Below are positions 12,159 through 24,506 of a DNA stretch of 64,000 bases, in pieces. Under the pieces are notes generated by a model. That model was not told the DNA's origin. It saw only the letters and a program-made list of their open reading frames with translations, and did no database searches. Numbering within the stretch: position 1 is the first letter of the stretch; each line of letters begins with the position of its first letter. Origin of the DNA: Saksenaea vasiformis B4078 (lineage: Eukaryota; Mucoromycota; Mucoromycetes; Mucorales; Saksenaeaceae); assembly GCA_000697055.1 (NCBI GenBank), contig JNDT01001888.1, positions 62,001-126,000 on the forward strand. The letters are read 5' to 3'. The position numbers were made by a program, and so were the translations under genes.

Positions 12159-13936
12159 ATGGAACCATTCATCGATGTTGATGAGGTCTTTGTATGTCGT
12201 TGGGCTGACTGTCATCAATCCTATTATGATCCCGAACAACTCTACAATCATCTGACGAACGAACACGTTGGTCGGAAATCAACTGGCAATTTATGTTTAA
12301 CTTGTCACTGGGAAAAATGTGATGTTACCGTTGTCAAGCGAGACCATATCACTAGTCACCTTCGCGTACATGTACCTCTCAAACCTCACCGATGCCATGT
12401 AAGTTCGATTGTAAACATGCCAAGGCTAGGCATACTGAAGCTTGTACTACAGAGTTGTAGCAAAGCATTCAAACGACCACAAGACTTGAAAAAGCATGAA
12501 AAAATACACAATGATGATCATGCCCATTCATTGCGTGGTGCTCATCGATCCAATGGGACAATGACCCCACCAAGACAAGAATTTTCTCAGTCGCCTTATG
12601 GACACACGCCACAAATTCCCATTTCACCGCCACAAAGCACTTACTCGGAAGGTAAATTTTCTTGTGAGTAATGAGAAAATAGTTCTAACTGTAAGTCATA
12701 CCACAGATATTTCGCCAGATAGTCGCGTCTTCAGTAACCATTCTCCTTCTACTGATATGTCCGATCATCTCGTAGATCCCATGTCTTTAGCTCCCCCGCA
12801 ACAGCAACAACAACAACAACAACCGTTTTTTGTAGCGGATTACGGTGCATCCAACGATATCCTGAACCTTATCTTCCCTATGGATATGACTACAAAGCCG
12901 GAATACAATACAGGTAATAATAATATAATCATTTTGTTTCATGCAATGTTCTTAATGATACACAACGATAAAAGATATGGCACAACGTCTGAATTATGTG
13001 CAATCATTAATGGATACTGGCGCAATAACTCCCACTGACATGGATCTCAACCTGAATGATCAGCAGCTTTCAGATATGAATATATGGTTGTCACAACTAT
13101 CAGATAGCATTTCCAAAGGCGATCAGCCTATGATACCGCAGGATCCGTACTTGCAGTCAGAACAGGTCTATCTGCCTTCATCTCAAATGCAGTATCAGTA
13201 CATGGCTCCCCAAGCGATGATGAATTACAATGATTTGTATGGCTCTCAGTCGGCAGAACAAAGCATGTATGTTCGATCCTATCCGGCACCAAATACAGAG
13301 AATAAGCAAGAGTACTATCCTATGCCAAGTCAGATGGACGCTTACACACCCTATGTACCTACCGTGGGCCATCGACAACACTACGCACCTGTACCTGATA
13401 TGGCATCTTCCAATTACATTATACCCGAGCTACATAACTCTATTAGTCTTATGACTGGACCTGATCATGCAAAGGCAAAGCAAAGTGTGGCAAATCCAAA
13501 AGGAAGCGAGGTTCAGAAACAAGAGTCCGAATCCTTCAAACCAATGAAGGCAAATATCTCGCATGATGAGAAGAAGAACATTTCTACTCTGTCCAATGTC
13601 TTTGCAAGCTCAGGCGAATGTGTAACGCAAGATGAAGAAAGGACAACCGAAGAGCCAACAGAGACCAAGGATGAAGCTCCAAAGGCTGCAGTAAACAAGG
13701 ATATAGTTGATCTTCTTGTCAGCGACCTTTCAGACTTGACCATCGATAAACCAGTGGAGTCACAAAAGAAAGAGACATCGAAACCACTTTATCCAACATC
13801 CCGAGTATCTGCAGCATCAGTCGAGAAGCACCGACAGTTATTACAGCAGATCAGTCAATGGATAAATGGAAAGCATACAAATCGATCGAATCTTCCATCA
13901 GATATCAATACAAAAGGCACTGTCCAGGTTAATTAG
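12159..13936 (+). CDS. PACC: PacC/Rim101 pH-response zinc-finger regulator
   Basis: This is a C2H2 transcription factor of the PacC/Rim101 family, which controls ambient-pH responses. The first finger pair is [20 protein letters not shown] and [19 protein letters not shown]. The third finger ([19 protein letters not shown]) is assembled across an intron at about 12400-12460 and is the family hallmark. A long low-complexity region follows with a polyglutamine tract (about 12800-12821), many Q, Y and M residues, then a charged tail ([15 protein letters not shown]). I chose the ATG at 12159 ([11 protein letters not shown]). The upstream in-frame ATG at 12093 would add only a Ser/Phe/Leu-rich stretch translated from a pyrimidine-rich leader. 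Introns end at about 12707 and 12974. The processing site used by the Pal/Rim pathway was not located. Confidence 0.93.
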
Positions 13937-14010
13937 TAATATTTTTCCATACTATGCATCTTCTTCTTCTTCTTTTTTGTGCATGAATAATAAAAAAGTT
14001 CCAATAGTAG

Positions 14011-14428
14011 CTACGAAGATGGCTTGCCCCTTATGTGGATTCTGACTTGCTGCTTTTGCACGGATAAGTTGCCCGGAATCAATTTGCCGGAGTGATATTC
14101 GTAATGATGTCTGTTAATCATGGTTGGTCTGTTTCGATTCTCGCTGGATACCATACCCAGTGTGGGTTCTAATTTTCGAAGGGTATACGTTTCTCCCTGG
14201 TAGGACAGGATTAATCTCAGATCCAGAAGCACCAAATTGCAGTTATGTATTTTTCTAACGCAAGCTTTCCAATCAGACACGCATTTACACAAGTTGAGTC
14301 CGCGCAAATCCATTCTTGTTGAACACGTCAAAAAGATGCGACAAAACGCCAATGTAAAGGATAAATCCACTAATTTGTGCAAGAACTTCTTCAAAGTTCA
14401 CAAACGTGCATGTGACACAGTGATATGA
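14011..14428. repeat. Interspersed repeat, copy 1 (with 127-codon open frame)
   Basis: About 120 bp here (14270-14390) recurs in diverged form at 21490-21590 and 35855-35950. The shared core is GAGTCYGCGCAAATCCA, then about 30 bases, then CGCCAATGTAARGGATAAAT. On the minus strand all three keep an open frame over this core with the pattern DLSxTLAFxxIF. In this copy the open frame runs from 14394 to 14011. It probably derives from a mobile element, but I cannot name the protein. Nothing else was seen between the PacC gene and SmD3 apart from short frames at 14514-14783 and 15241-15504. Confidence 0.55.
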
Positions 14429-15500
14429 CTACGTTGACAAATGCTAAAGCAGGTCATCCGACAACGCAACTTTTCAATACGAGCGATCCTTAGACACCCA
14501 TTACTGTCAAAAGGTGCAACTTAGAACACTCTTTCGAAGATTCCCTGTAGACAACTCTAAACCATTTACACAAATAGCGACAATAGGAAGACTCAAAATC
14601 ACCCAAATTTTATGCAGGCAGTTTTGGAACCATCGGGTTCTCAATCAGTATCAATCTTGTCGAAAAAAAAAAACCGTTGTAACACTGCACCCGAGTATAC
14701 ACACCTGTTTTACAGCGTATTCGCTTAAATTTGACACACGGCTATATGCCTATGATGAAGCAGTGGGTTCGTTTTTGCGCTAACAACCACGTTAACATTA
14801 TCTATTTACGAAAACAGGCAATATCTAATGGTGATTATCATGCAAACATGTCTTACCTGACACATACTAAGTAAATATGGAGTCTAGAATGCTACATTGC
14901 ACACCTCTTACTACAACGAGCCTAAAAAAGTAGCTTTGTATAATGTATGACACATCGTATATTCCATTTTACTTTCTCTCAGGTTCCACGTGTCCCGTCT
15001 TAGCAAGAGACTGCTCATGACGTTTGGTCAGAAAATGGATCCTACAGCACTTACAGCCCACGCGCGAGGCTACCTTGCCAGCTACCTCTGTCACATAGCG
15101 CACTGTTCTGGATCATGGATCAGGATATACTATGCGATACTGTTTCCGCGGGCAAAACAGTGATTGCTCGCTGACGTATCACAAAGTGTCATCGAGGTCA
15201 GACAAATACAAACGCTTAGAAATGACTTATAGCAGGAAGAGTGCGTACTCTCTGTCAGGAAAATAATATATCCCTAGGTCAAACGTACATCACCATCTGC
15301 TACCCAATAGATCCATTTAATGGCACACTGTACTATTTGCTCGTTTCCAGTCGTTGTGTTCCGACCTTGCGACTTCGAAAGAAGTTAAAAGCTTTAATGA
15401 TTGCCCATCGCCCCCAAAGATACTCCCAACGTAAACTTTATTTAGAGGTCACATCAGATATTTTAAACGTAACGCAGAATGGTAGGATAAATCCAGTATC

Positions 15501-15998
15501 TTAACGACGAATGGGTGGGCCTCCGCGAGGGCCACCTCTGAAGCCACGCCCTCTGCCTCGTACTAAGTCAAAGTTAGCATATCACTAAATAGCGTTCCCC
15601 ATTCTAAGCTACTTACATTGAGCGCGAGCTACTGTTGCTCTACCTCTTCCCAGACCGATACCTCTTCCTTTGAGTGCACCAGGTCCCACGCGTTTGAACA
15701 TCGGCGCATTCTTCAGCATATCAGGAACGATGAAAAATCGGACGTGCGATCCACGAATGTAAACTTGATCCAATTGCGATACTCGACCATCTCGAGCAGT
15801 AACTGTGATCTCGGAAAGCTGAATGTTCATGTTATCCTCAGCTTTCAAACCAACATTGCATTAGTTTTGCAGATATTTCTTTGAGAATTTTATACCTTCA
15901 AGTAGCTTTCCACGGTACAGCTGACCTGTCTTCAGCTCTAACGTAATAATATGGCCCTGAGCTTCATGAAGAAGTTTGATCGGAACGCCAATAGACAT
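15501..15998 (-). CDS. SMD3: Small nuclear ribonucleoprotein SmD3
   Basis: SmD3 is one of seven Sm proteins that form the ring around U1, U2, U4 and U5 snRNAs in spliceosomal snRNPs. The start at 15998 gives [34 protein letters not shown], which is Sm motif 1. After an intron at about 15842-15896 the protein continues [20 protein letters not shown], then Sm motif 2 ([23 protein letters not shown]). The tail is rich in Arg-Gly ([12 protein letters not shown]), typical of the symmetrically dimethylated D-class tails, and ends PPIRR. A second intron (about 15562-15616) splits the tail. The length agrees with the family. Confidence 0.96.
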
Positions 15999-17056
15999 GA
16001 TGGACAAGGTATGTTTAGGAGGACGGTCTCAAGGTAAAATTGCTGCTCCACCAGTGTTGAGTGTGTGACTCGTGAAATGACGTTTGCGGGCTTTTTTTTT
16101 GGCAGCCGAACTGACATAGAAGATGCTGCTCAGGCGTCACACGATGGTCTCGAGTAATTGACTACTGTAATATGCGGTGCATCAGATTGCGCACGCGTAC
16201 TGTTTGAGCCAAAGGTTAAGCCGAGTTGATGCCAAAGTACATCACCTAATCTGTAGAGGCCTGCCTTTTGCTTATTCCAACATCTCGTACATCGGTATCA
16301 CCGTTAAGTTGAGAGTCTAGAAAGTATAATGTATTCGAACCACAGTTCATGCTGAACAAGACTTAGCTATCTATACTCTACTACTCAATAGACATTGATG
16401 CCTGCTATTGCGGTTTGTTAGATCGGCTCCTGATACTGTGGTTTGGTAGATTGGCTCTCAACGGGTACCAACAGCCGATATAGCCGTAAGACCTGCTCAC
16501 ATTCAATATAAAGAGGAAAACGAGTTGCGTCTGCAACTTCATATTTCGTGAACTCGTTGCAAGTGTTCTGGCTGAATGATTTACTGAACTTACTCGTGGC
16601 ACTACATGAAACGATGGAGGATAGATGTGAGAGAAGCCTATATAGCGTGTGTTTACCCTCTAATTAGTCAGACGGAGGTTTAACACTGTATACACGTCTG
16701 ACAAATGATAACATACACATCCTCAACCACGTATCGCCCTTTGTGGCTTGGTATTCATCATTACAACCATTACTAAATCTTTTTCTATGCACTGTTTCCC
16801 TCAGATTGGGAAAGCATGCTCGTTATATCTGATTAACGGAATTTGATGCGCGTTGTCTCTGTTTCTCCGTTTGAAATACAGCCCATTGATAAACTGGTCC
16901 CTTTCCCGAAGCTCCCCGTCCTCACTTGTATAGACGAATAGCGTCATGATAATTTTTGATGATATATTAAGATAATTGCACAATGTGATTCGGAGGATCT
17001 AGGTAGTAAAAGAAGTAAAAAGTAGAATGCTAATTAAAGAGAGGGTGATGGCTTGT
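15999..17056. other. Intergenic with a short tandem duplication
   Basis: No gene was seen. Positions 16405-16432 and 16433-16460 are two diverged copies of a 28-bp unit (core GGTTTGTTAGATCGGCTC against GGTTTGGTAGATTGGCTC). The rest is unremarkable AT-rich sequence. Confidence 0.45.
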
Positions 17057-17997
17057 TCACATGCAGAAGCATCGGCTTGGTGTCTTCTCCTTCTTCATTT
17101 CTCTCTTTCTAGTGGAAGATTGTCGCTTGGTTTCAACTTGAACCGATGGTCGAGGTTCAGTAGCTGGGATGGTCTCGGCAAACACCTCTTGCTGCTGTTT
17201 ACCCTTCTCCATGATCGTCAGAAGCGTGCCAAAGTTTTCACCTTGTGTAACGGCAATAGACAGTTCTTTTTCTGAAGGTTGACGAGAACCATCACCCTTG
17301 GCTAGAAATCAAGTTAGATTTTGTCTACACTTATCAAAGGAGAGCTTACCAATTGTGCCTGCACCATATGCCGAACCACCAACAACCTCCGACGTATCGA
17401 AAAGGTGATTGTTGGCAAATCCAAGGGGAACATAGTTCATACCATGATGAGTGAAATTCGCGATGGCTGTAAAGGCAGTGGTCTCTTGGCCACCATGCTG
17501 ACCAGCCGTGGAAAAGAAGGTACCAACAAATTTGCCAGCAAGTGCTCCGCTTTGCCAGAGTTGACCAGTGGCATCGAGGAAGGCCTTCATTTGTGCAGGC
17601 ATAGTGCCATAGCGAGTTGGGATACCTATGTATCGGGTTAATTTTTTTTCTTCTTCTTCTTCTTCTTCTTCCTCCTTGTCCCTTCTAATAATTACCAAAC
17701 AAGAAACCATCCGCGTTTTTCAGGTCATCGACCGAGATAACAGGAATATCAGGTTTTGGTGGAGCGTGCATCTTCTGCAAAATGTCATCGGAAAGAGTCT
17801 CGGGTACTAAAAGTCATAAGTGAGTAAAAAAAAAAAAAGAAAGAAAGAAAGAAAGAAAGAAAAGAGCATAGCTAATATATACCTTGGAAGATCTTTGCTT
17901 CGACACCTGCATTCTCCAGACCCTTTTTAATGCTTAAGGAGAGAGTGTAGACGTGGTGGTATAAAGAGTAAATAATGATGTAAACCTTGGGAGCCAT
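17057..17997 (-). CDS. Flavodoxin-like NAD(P)H:quinone oxidoreductase (Ycp4/Pst2/WrbA type)
   Basis: This is a WrbA-type flavoprotein that reduces quinones by two electrons in defence against oxidative stress. In fungi the family is often attached to the plasma membrane (eisosomes). The start at 17997 gives MAPKVYIIIYSLYHHVYTLS, the FMN phosphate loop. It continues with GLENAGVEAKIFQVPETLSDD, MHAPPKPDIPVISVDDLKNA, IPTRYGTMPAQMKAFLDATG, FFSTAGQHGGQETTAF and NHLFDTSEVVGGSAYGAGTI. A variable tail rich in Q, E and K follows and ends RCFCM. The last four residues, CFCM, fit a CaaX prenylation box, with one further cysteine inside it. Introns carry a CTT repeat (about 17647-17672) and a GAAA repeat (about 17834-17870). 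The enzyme class is certain and the lipid anchor is inference. Confidence 0.92.
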
Positions 17998-20600
17998 TCT
18001 GTGCGTATGTGACGATTGAAGTGGTCCCTTACCATTCTATAACTGCCCTTTTTATAAGGCGGATCGAAATTGCAGGTGGATGTTTCACAAAAAAAAGATT
18101 TGTCACATTCGATCGTCGCTGACCCATTTGCTGACAAACAGATTTGACTTGCAGACACCCGAAGTCACAGTCATCATCCGCCATCTTTTTTGGGAAGCAC
18201 ATGGTGCACTACACGAAGAGCCAGCGCATATGGTAAAGTATGAGAAGCTTTCCTCTTAACTGATGAGACACGACTTTAAAGGATATTCAGTAAAAAGTGG
18301 ACTGAAGTATGCGCTTTCATATAGGAACAACTTAAGCGATAAAGCAGGACGTGATAGCAAATCTAAATGCATCGTTAAAGAAGAAGATATCCAGAGTATA
18401 TATGACCTTCCCGGATATATCGTGTATTATTTATGGTGACGCATGGGGTTGACCTACAAGGACACTGGCATCTATCTCATGTATGAGCTGTAGTTCAGCC
18501 GAAATCCATAGAAATTTTCTCGCTGACTGAAGCTTTCTGAAGATTATATGTCATCTTTTAGTCAGCTTGTAGTCCAGATGGATACGTCAAGCGATAGTGT
18601 GGGATATCACGTAGGGTAACAAGCGAAAAGATGCTACAGGAAAACGATCGTACATGTTACTAATTTTGTAAAGGGAAGAGAAGTGACAGCCGCGTCTGAT
18701 ATTTATCTTGCGAAAAGGAAAAGAGAAGAACGCGGAAATGGTCCCAGGGCGCAAATACCAGGATTATTTTATCGGACTGTGTCTGTCCAACATTTTTCGT
18801 CGCCCTCTTTCATTGAGTACTTCCTCTAAATTACCGTTTACTTCAGCTGCCAACAAAGCGAAGTCGCGATGATTCCAGACGACATTCTAGGTTGCTTCAT
18901 TCCATAAATCGCAGCACACCTTTCTGAAAATTAACAACTAAGATTTCGGGTAGCGTTGGAGATGCCTATGGCGATCGTAGCATAACTTTATCAGCAAATT
19001 TCAAATGTCCTTTTCCAGTTCGCTCAGTTTATTCGTACGACCCGCAGGGGATTTACTTCCACGCTAAAAACGTATCAGCTTTGCGAGCAAAATGACTTGC
19101 GCTTTGCTAGTATGTCCAGCATTATAGGCTACGAACATTTCACCAAACAAGGTATTATCCAGACACGTATACATTTCAAAAATATTTATTTACAATAGTC
19201 TATACTAAATACTACTACCAAAAGCGGCAAGCAATCTATACAAGGATCGAGTAAATAAACTTGATTCACAAATCCAAATCAAATGGGAAAACATTTGGCT
19301 CAGGTTGAAGACTGAAGGTTTTTATCATCAATGTACTTCTGCGTGGTGCATGATTCAAATCATCATAGCCGATTGTTTTCCCAAATAAGAAAGTTGCTAT
19401 ACATACCATGCACAAATCTTCAAAAGACCAGGACTTGTATCATGCTTACACATCCCAAGGTTCTATACAATGAGTCTTAATTAGTCATTTGTTCATCTTT
19501 GAACTATGGTCATAAACAATCCATTGAGAGACGTAAACAATCAGGAAACATATTTATAATGTTCTCCTCATCAACGCTTTCCGAGAGATTCCCATTTTTA
19601 TAAAAATCATCATGTACAGCCGTCTCAAAACAGTTTAAAAACGAAAAGATTACTTACGAGTAGTTTTGTTCTTGAACAAAAGGGAAAAGAGTTAAGACAT
19701 CTAAAACAACCCCCCCAGCGAAAGTTTATATTCTTTTCACTGACTTTTAAATGAGACTCGTTTTTTTGCTTGTGAAAATTTTTTTTCGCAAGCGGGCCCT
19801 GACTGAACCGAAATTCCTGTGCGGACAATCAAGCCATACAGTTGAGTAACAGTGGTCAATCCACTTACGTCTATACGAGAGAAGAGACTCAGCGCCGAAA
19901 GCGTGCAGGATTAAACTTTCTTTTTCCGTATAAGTCAATGGGGAATACTTAGCAATGCGTTGACACCCATGCAGCAATGTAGCTCCCTTCATATACGCGT
20001 TGAAAAGATAAAGTCATACAGCAACTAAAAGTGCTTCTAAGTCTTGTACAGAACACTTATCGAAGCTGGATGTACATCGTCCTCCAGCAATGTCGGCTAC
20101 CTTTTCTCTCGCTGAATCGTTATTTTTATGTCTAATCACCTTCAAGAATGTATTGCTTGCCCTAGCCCTTATAAGCCTTGTTATGGTCGTCTATTGAAAT
20201 TATTCGACGTTACTCCCAGATGAACTCTGCGCTTTGAAGCACGTATTTTTTTTACGTTTATCCAATGCTATGATTTGCGTGTCATACTCTTGGTATCTTT
20301 TCCGGAAGGCCAAACGTCAGCTTAGAGTTCTCCCACCCTACCACTCCCTGTTGACCGTCTTCACAGATGATCAAGGTCTTTAATGGAAGATAGAGCGACT
20401 TATATAGCTTAGATGTTTTATTTTTTCTAGTAAGTTTCGCGACTCTAGGCAGATATTTGGCCCTCCGGACAAAGAAGTCAATTCAATAAGCAGTACAAGC
20501 GGACGTTCCATGTTTATTTCGTCATCTTTCAAATCAGGAAAACGATTTCGTATTTACAAAATTTCTGAACAACCGCTAATTAGAACTATGCGACTAAATC
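17998..20600. other. Gene-poor region
   Basis: No gene is supported. Around 19020-19160 the minus strand gives a coding-like but stop-broken run (GEMFVAYNAGHTSKAQVILLAKLI, later TNKLSELEKDI). It may be a relic of an unidentified gene. Other frames are short. Confidence 0.4.
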
Positions 20601-20621
20601 TACGCAACTGAATCCACGTAC

Positions 20622-20944
20622 GTTCACACGAATACAATTGCGAGAGAGTAAAAGGAATGGGAAATAGCGCGGGAATAGACGATACATACACCCAAGTTGA
20701 ACGAGAAGAGATCTCAGTAAACTATGCACCAGTATCCGTGTGTATTCGTTCCAGAAGCAAATAATTAGCAAGGCGAAAGAGAATACAATAAACATACCTT
20801 TGAGCAGGAAGGCCAATCGTGAAGTAGTCAGTATATCCACATGAATGCGAGGTAGAAAGACTAAAGAAGGCAGTGAAAATGCCTCGGGGAGGGCGATACA
20901 TAACACCCAAGTACATCCACACGAATGCGAATAAGAAAGAGTAC
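20622..20944. repeat. Degenerate repeats of about 80 bp
   Basis: A unit running from CACACGAATRCRA to CGATACATAMACCCAAGT occurs at about 20622-20697 and 20834-20912. A third, partial unit occupies 20913-20944. The units are diverged and the spacing between the first two is larger than one unit, so this looks like an old local duplication. Long open frames on the minus strand here are hydrophobic translations of the repeat and are not called as genes. Confidence 0.5.
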
Positions 20945-21299
20945 ATTGGCTGGCAATGAACCCCAGTGAGATCTTTGGGTGGTGGTTCCCCTAGACATAG
21001 ACTTTTTATTTTTCTTTTCCTTCTATTTTCTTTCTCTTTCTTTTATATCTTAATAAACCAAAATGACGCAATAGTCTGAATATCTTACAAAACATTAAGG
21101 TGAATTTTTTATCGATTTTGCATTTATTTTTGTTATTAGAGACAAAGTGAGATCATATAGTTGGAATACGAGTATGAGTTTCTCAATATATTGGAAAACA
21201 TATAATGATTAAGATTACCATGAGTTCGTGAATGTAGCGGGTTCGCTTACTTAAAAGAAGCAGCTAATAGCAACTTAATGTACTATCGATTTCATTAGG

Positions 21300-21930
21300 T
21301 TTTCCTAGGGCAGATTTTGCAGTGGGGACTTGGACCGCAAATATTGCCGGTGTTAGTCCGCAAATAACCACATCTATTTGCTGGCGGGGCTTCAAATGTG
21401 GGTACCTCTAGGGACTTTCGGGGACTTGCCCAAAAGATAAGTTATTCTATGGACGCAAGGTTCCCAATCAAACGCACATTTCCATTAGGATTGAGAGCGC
21501 CCAACTCAAGTTAAGTCTGCGCAAATCCACTCTTTTTAAAGATATGAGAAAACGCCAATGTAGCGGATAAATCAAGAACTTTCGATGTCCTATATTTGGG
21601 AATACCATCTGTCGCACAATTCGAAAAACTGCGGAGCGTGAAGGAAGACTTTCTTACACAGATCTGTTCAAACTGCAGAATCAAGAGATCTTGGCGACTT
21701 AGACGTCGTCCTTGATAGAGACGGTAATAAAATTCCAAGCATGTGCTACATATCGTGAAAGATACATTCAGAGACGATCAAAATCGCAGCCTTTCATTTC
21801 AGCGTATCAGCCAATAACAACATCTGATGGCGCTAAAAACAAGTTGCTCTTGCATACTTCATCCAGATCCTTCGAACGTCTTTCTCACTCGTCTGAACTC
21901 TATTCAAGGACTTCGTTGCGTCTTTCCCCG
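21300..21930 (+). pseudogene. Mobile-element relic with zinc-ribbon-like piece; contains repeat copy 2
   Basis: Positions 21490-21590 are the second copy of the interspersed repeat also found near 14270 and 35855. Immediately downstream, plus-strand frames read EKLRSVKEDFLTQICSNCRI and, after a one-frame change, DLGDLDVVLDRDGNKIPSMC. A CxxC preceded by a short basic helix and followed by a second Cys resembles the C-terminal zinc ribbon of TnpB/Fanzor-type proteins that mobile elements carry. Frames are broken and the expected NRD motif is not intact. The assignment is tentative. Confidence 0.3.
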
Positions 21931-22564
21931 AGTTAAATAGATAAATTATGCAACCAGTGGAAAGACACAGAAGACTTACGCGTGGAGAAAGACGGAAAAA
22001 TGAATAAAAAGGCAAAAGGCAGGTTTTACAAGTCGATGGGAACAAGGTTTTCTTGGCGACATTACGCATGCAACAGTTGCACAAAGTCAAATACTTTCGG
22101 TCAGCTGATGTACACAACAAGCCTCCTACAGATGCCGTACATGCTATTAATCTTCTGAAGAAAACATACATTACAGCGTCTTCTTCACCTGTCCTATCTA
22201 TAAAACGTACGTTCGTTTGACCCTTGCCACCGTAATTGTAATGGCCGATGTTTACACGTTAGTAGATAAGACATTCCACGACACTGAAACTTTAGGAGTA
22301 GGCGTATTTGTACGACTTCAAATCAACCGATCTGTATCGAATTCAGTGTCTCTGTTCTCTGTTGGGCTTAGATAGAGGTAACAGATCGGATTGAGGAGGT
22401 CGATGTAAGGGTTATAGCATTATAACTGTCATTGTACATTTGAAAGGTATACAAGAAATGGTAGTTTTAATTTTTGTGTTTTATGGAATGTTTCGATGTC
22501 ATACCTTTTAAATGCCCGGAACAATTTCCAGCTCATCCTTCTTTTGTTCTTTTAAGGTTACGTC

Positions 22565-23762
22565 ATGGTTACTATACGTTCTAGTCGACCTAGGAGTTCA
22601 TCAATGGAAGCGCTGCGACAAGACCAGCAGCAAGATGCCGTTGCGGCTCTTCCGGCCGCGGGACGTTCCCGTTCAAAACCTAAAATGATAGTGGCTCTGT
22701 TTATATGCGCTGTAGCCTTTATTGGATGTTGTTTACGATTTCAAGACAGACTATCAGCTTTCAACGAACAGCTGTCAGCACTGGAGGAAAAGTTATTGGT
22801 GCTGGGCGAAAACCCACAACTATCCCCTAAAGAAATGTCGAAACTGAATGAAGAGATATCAATACTGGATGAGAAAATCTCGACGATGGACGAAAAAGTG
22901 CAGTTGCTGAAGGAGAAGCTATCAAAACCTTCACCGGTATCACATCACTGGGTGCCGAAGACAGCTTCTGACTGTATGGTCTGGGTCCGTCATTGGGTAG
23001 ACACCGACCATATAAAATTAACTGTTCCCTGTACCTCTGACTGGGCAAATGTCAAGCCCCTATTAAAAAATGCCGTTGCACCTTCAATGAACAATATTTC
23101 TGTGACAGATACGTGGTTGCTACATCCTACTCAAGGGCGTCTCCGTATGATAGATCCAGTAAATCGGAATTCTCCAGTAGATTACAAGCACCCAATATTG
23201 GTCTTTCTTAATAGTGCTGGTAACACTGGAGACTTGTCACACCTGACGTTAGTAACTGTCTAAACCCCAATTTGTAGAAGCTCTGATGGATTTAGGACAG
23301 AAAACAGGTATTCCATTGCAAACTTCGAAACGACTGTGCATACAACCGTCAAGTATGTCGATAAGCAAAGTCAAGGGGAAAAGTGCTAATTATGCTTTAG
23401 AATCGTCTTCCTTCGTGGATTTGGCAACCTACATCGCTTTATATCATATATTGTATGATAACGAATTCACAAAAGAAGATGTTTATCAGGTGCGAAGTCG
23501 ATTATGCGAGTCCAACCTCATGCGAGACTCTTCTGATCTTAAAGAGTATATTTGGCCGCCGCTGTTATGGTCCATCGCATTTATGATCGCGTATTACCTT
23601 TCACGCCTAACTGTTAGAAGACCCTATGATGAGACATCCATCCAGTTTTTGTTCCAATATTGCCTGCTGCATACATTGTTTTACTTGGCGTGTAAAGCCT
23701 TTTCACGTTGGTCCGACGAGAATCTCGAAGTCTTCAATGGCTGGAAGTTTTTCAGCTGTTAA
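22565..23762 (+). CDS. Unrecognised membrane/coiled-coil protein
   Basis: I do not recognise this family. The reading uses the ATG at 22565 and one 58-nt intron (23220-23277, donor GTAACA, branch-like CTAAAC, acceptor TTTGTAG). It joins two long frames into about 379 residues. The order is: a basic, Ser/Arg-rich start; a transmembrane segment at about residues 40-58 (MIVALFICAVAFIGCC); a heptad-rich coiled coil of about 55 residues (LSALEEKLLVLGENP, LNEEISILDEKISTMDEKV); and a globular part (SDCMVWVRHWVDTDHIKLT). A second hydrophobic span (WPPLLWSIAFMIAYYLSRL) and a third (LFQYCLLHTLFYLACKAF) follow, and it ends FFSC. The topology suggests a type II or multi-pass endomembrane protein. Codon use looks genuine and both frames are long, so I treat it as real. 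Confidence 0.7.
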
Positions 23763-24506
23763 AGTATTAGCAACTTGAAGCAGGGATAGGGTCGTGGCAA
23801 GTACAAATAAATACTTCAGTATCTATATAGAACTGTCAGTAAATGAAATGCACAGAAAAGCTGTGATTATTGGGCGTCTTTAATCCAATTGAATAATTTC
23901 TATTTCTATTGGACAAGGAACTTCGAGCTACTAGTCATGGAAATGTAGAAGAGCGCCAGCAACTTCGGGTGCGAGCATGTGGACAAGGAAATGGTTTGCA
24001 TGTTATGGATGACGCTCGTATGTAGAAAGTGAAACAGCCACTCGATGACAGATAGATGATGAAGACGAATCTGGCTTGTGCCTGAGGATAGACATGATTT
24101 AATGCTGATGTTGACAAGTCGCGTTCAGTGTATCATTGTTTAATACTAGGTTCGGCCAAGAGCTATTGCCATAGAAAGGGATGTAACTGTATTAAATGTG
24201 GACGTGATGTGCATGTACGATGTCACCCGGTAGCTTCCGGATATTCCATGTAGCGGCATTTTTGATAATTAGCCTTGCCTATCCATGTTCTTACAGCTGC
24301 GACAACACAACATGCTTGGAACTTAGTCTAGTGGTCGATCTTCTCTGCGCTCGTTCTCTCTAGACATCACACATACTGATAGGACTCTGAATCGTTTTGC
24401 CTTTGGCTTTTTCTTTGTTTAATTCTGCATAAAGACTACTGTTTTCGTCTTCTTTCATGCGATGTCTATTCTCGAATCTTACGATATGTACAATACTTAG
24501 CCGGAG
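23763..24506. other. Convergent intergenic region
   Basis: This lies between the 3' ends of the unknown membrane gene (+) and the methyltransferase gene (-). No gene or repeat was recognised. Confidence 0.45.

Noticed and set aside
20586..20946. Hydrophobic minus-strand frames of 106 and 74 codons
   Set aside because: They coincide with the degenerate repeats and overlap each other in different frames, with no start context or splice support.
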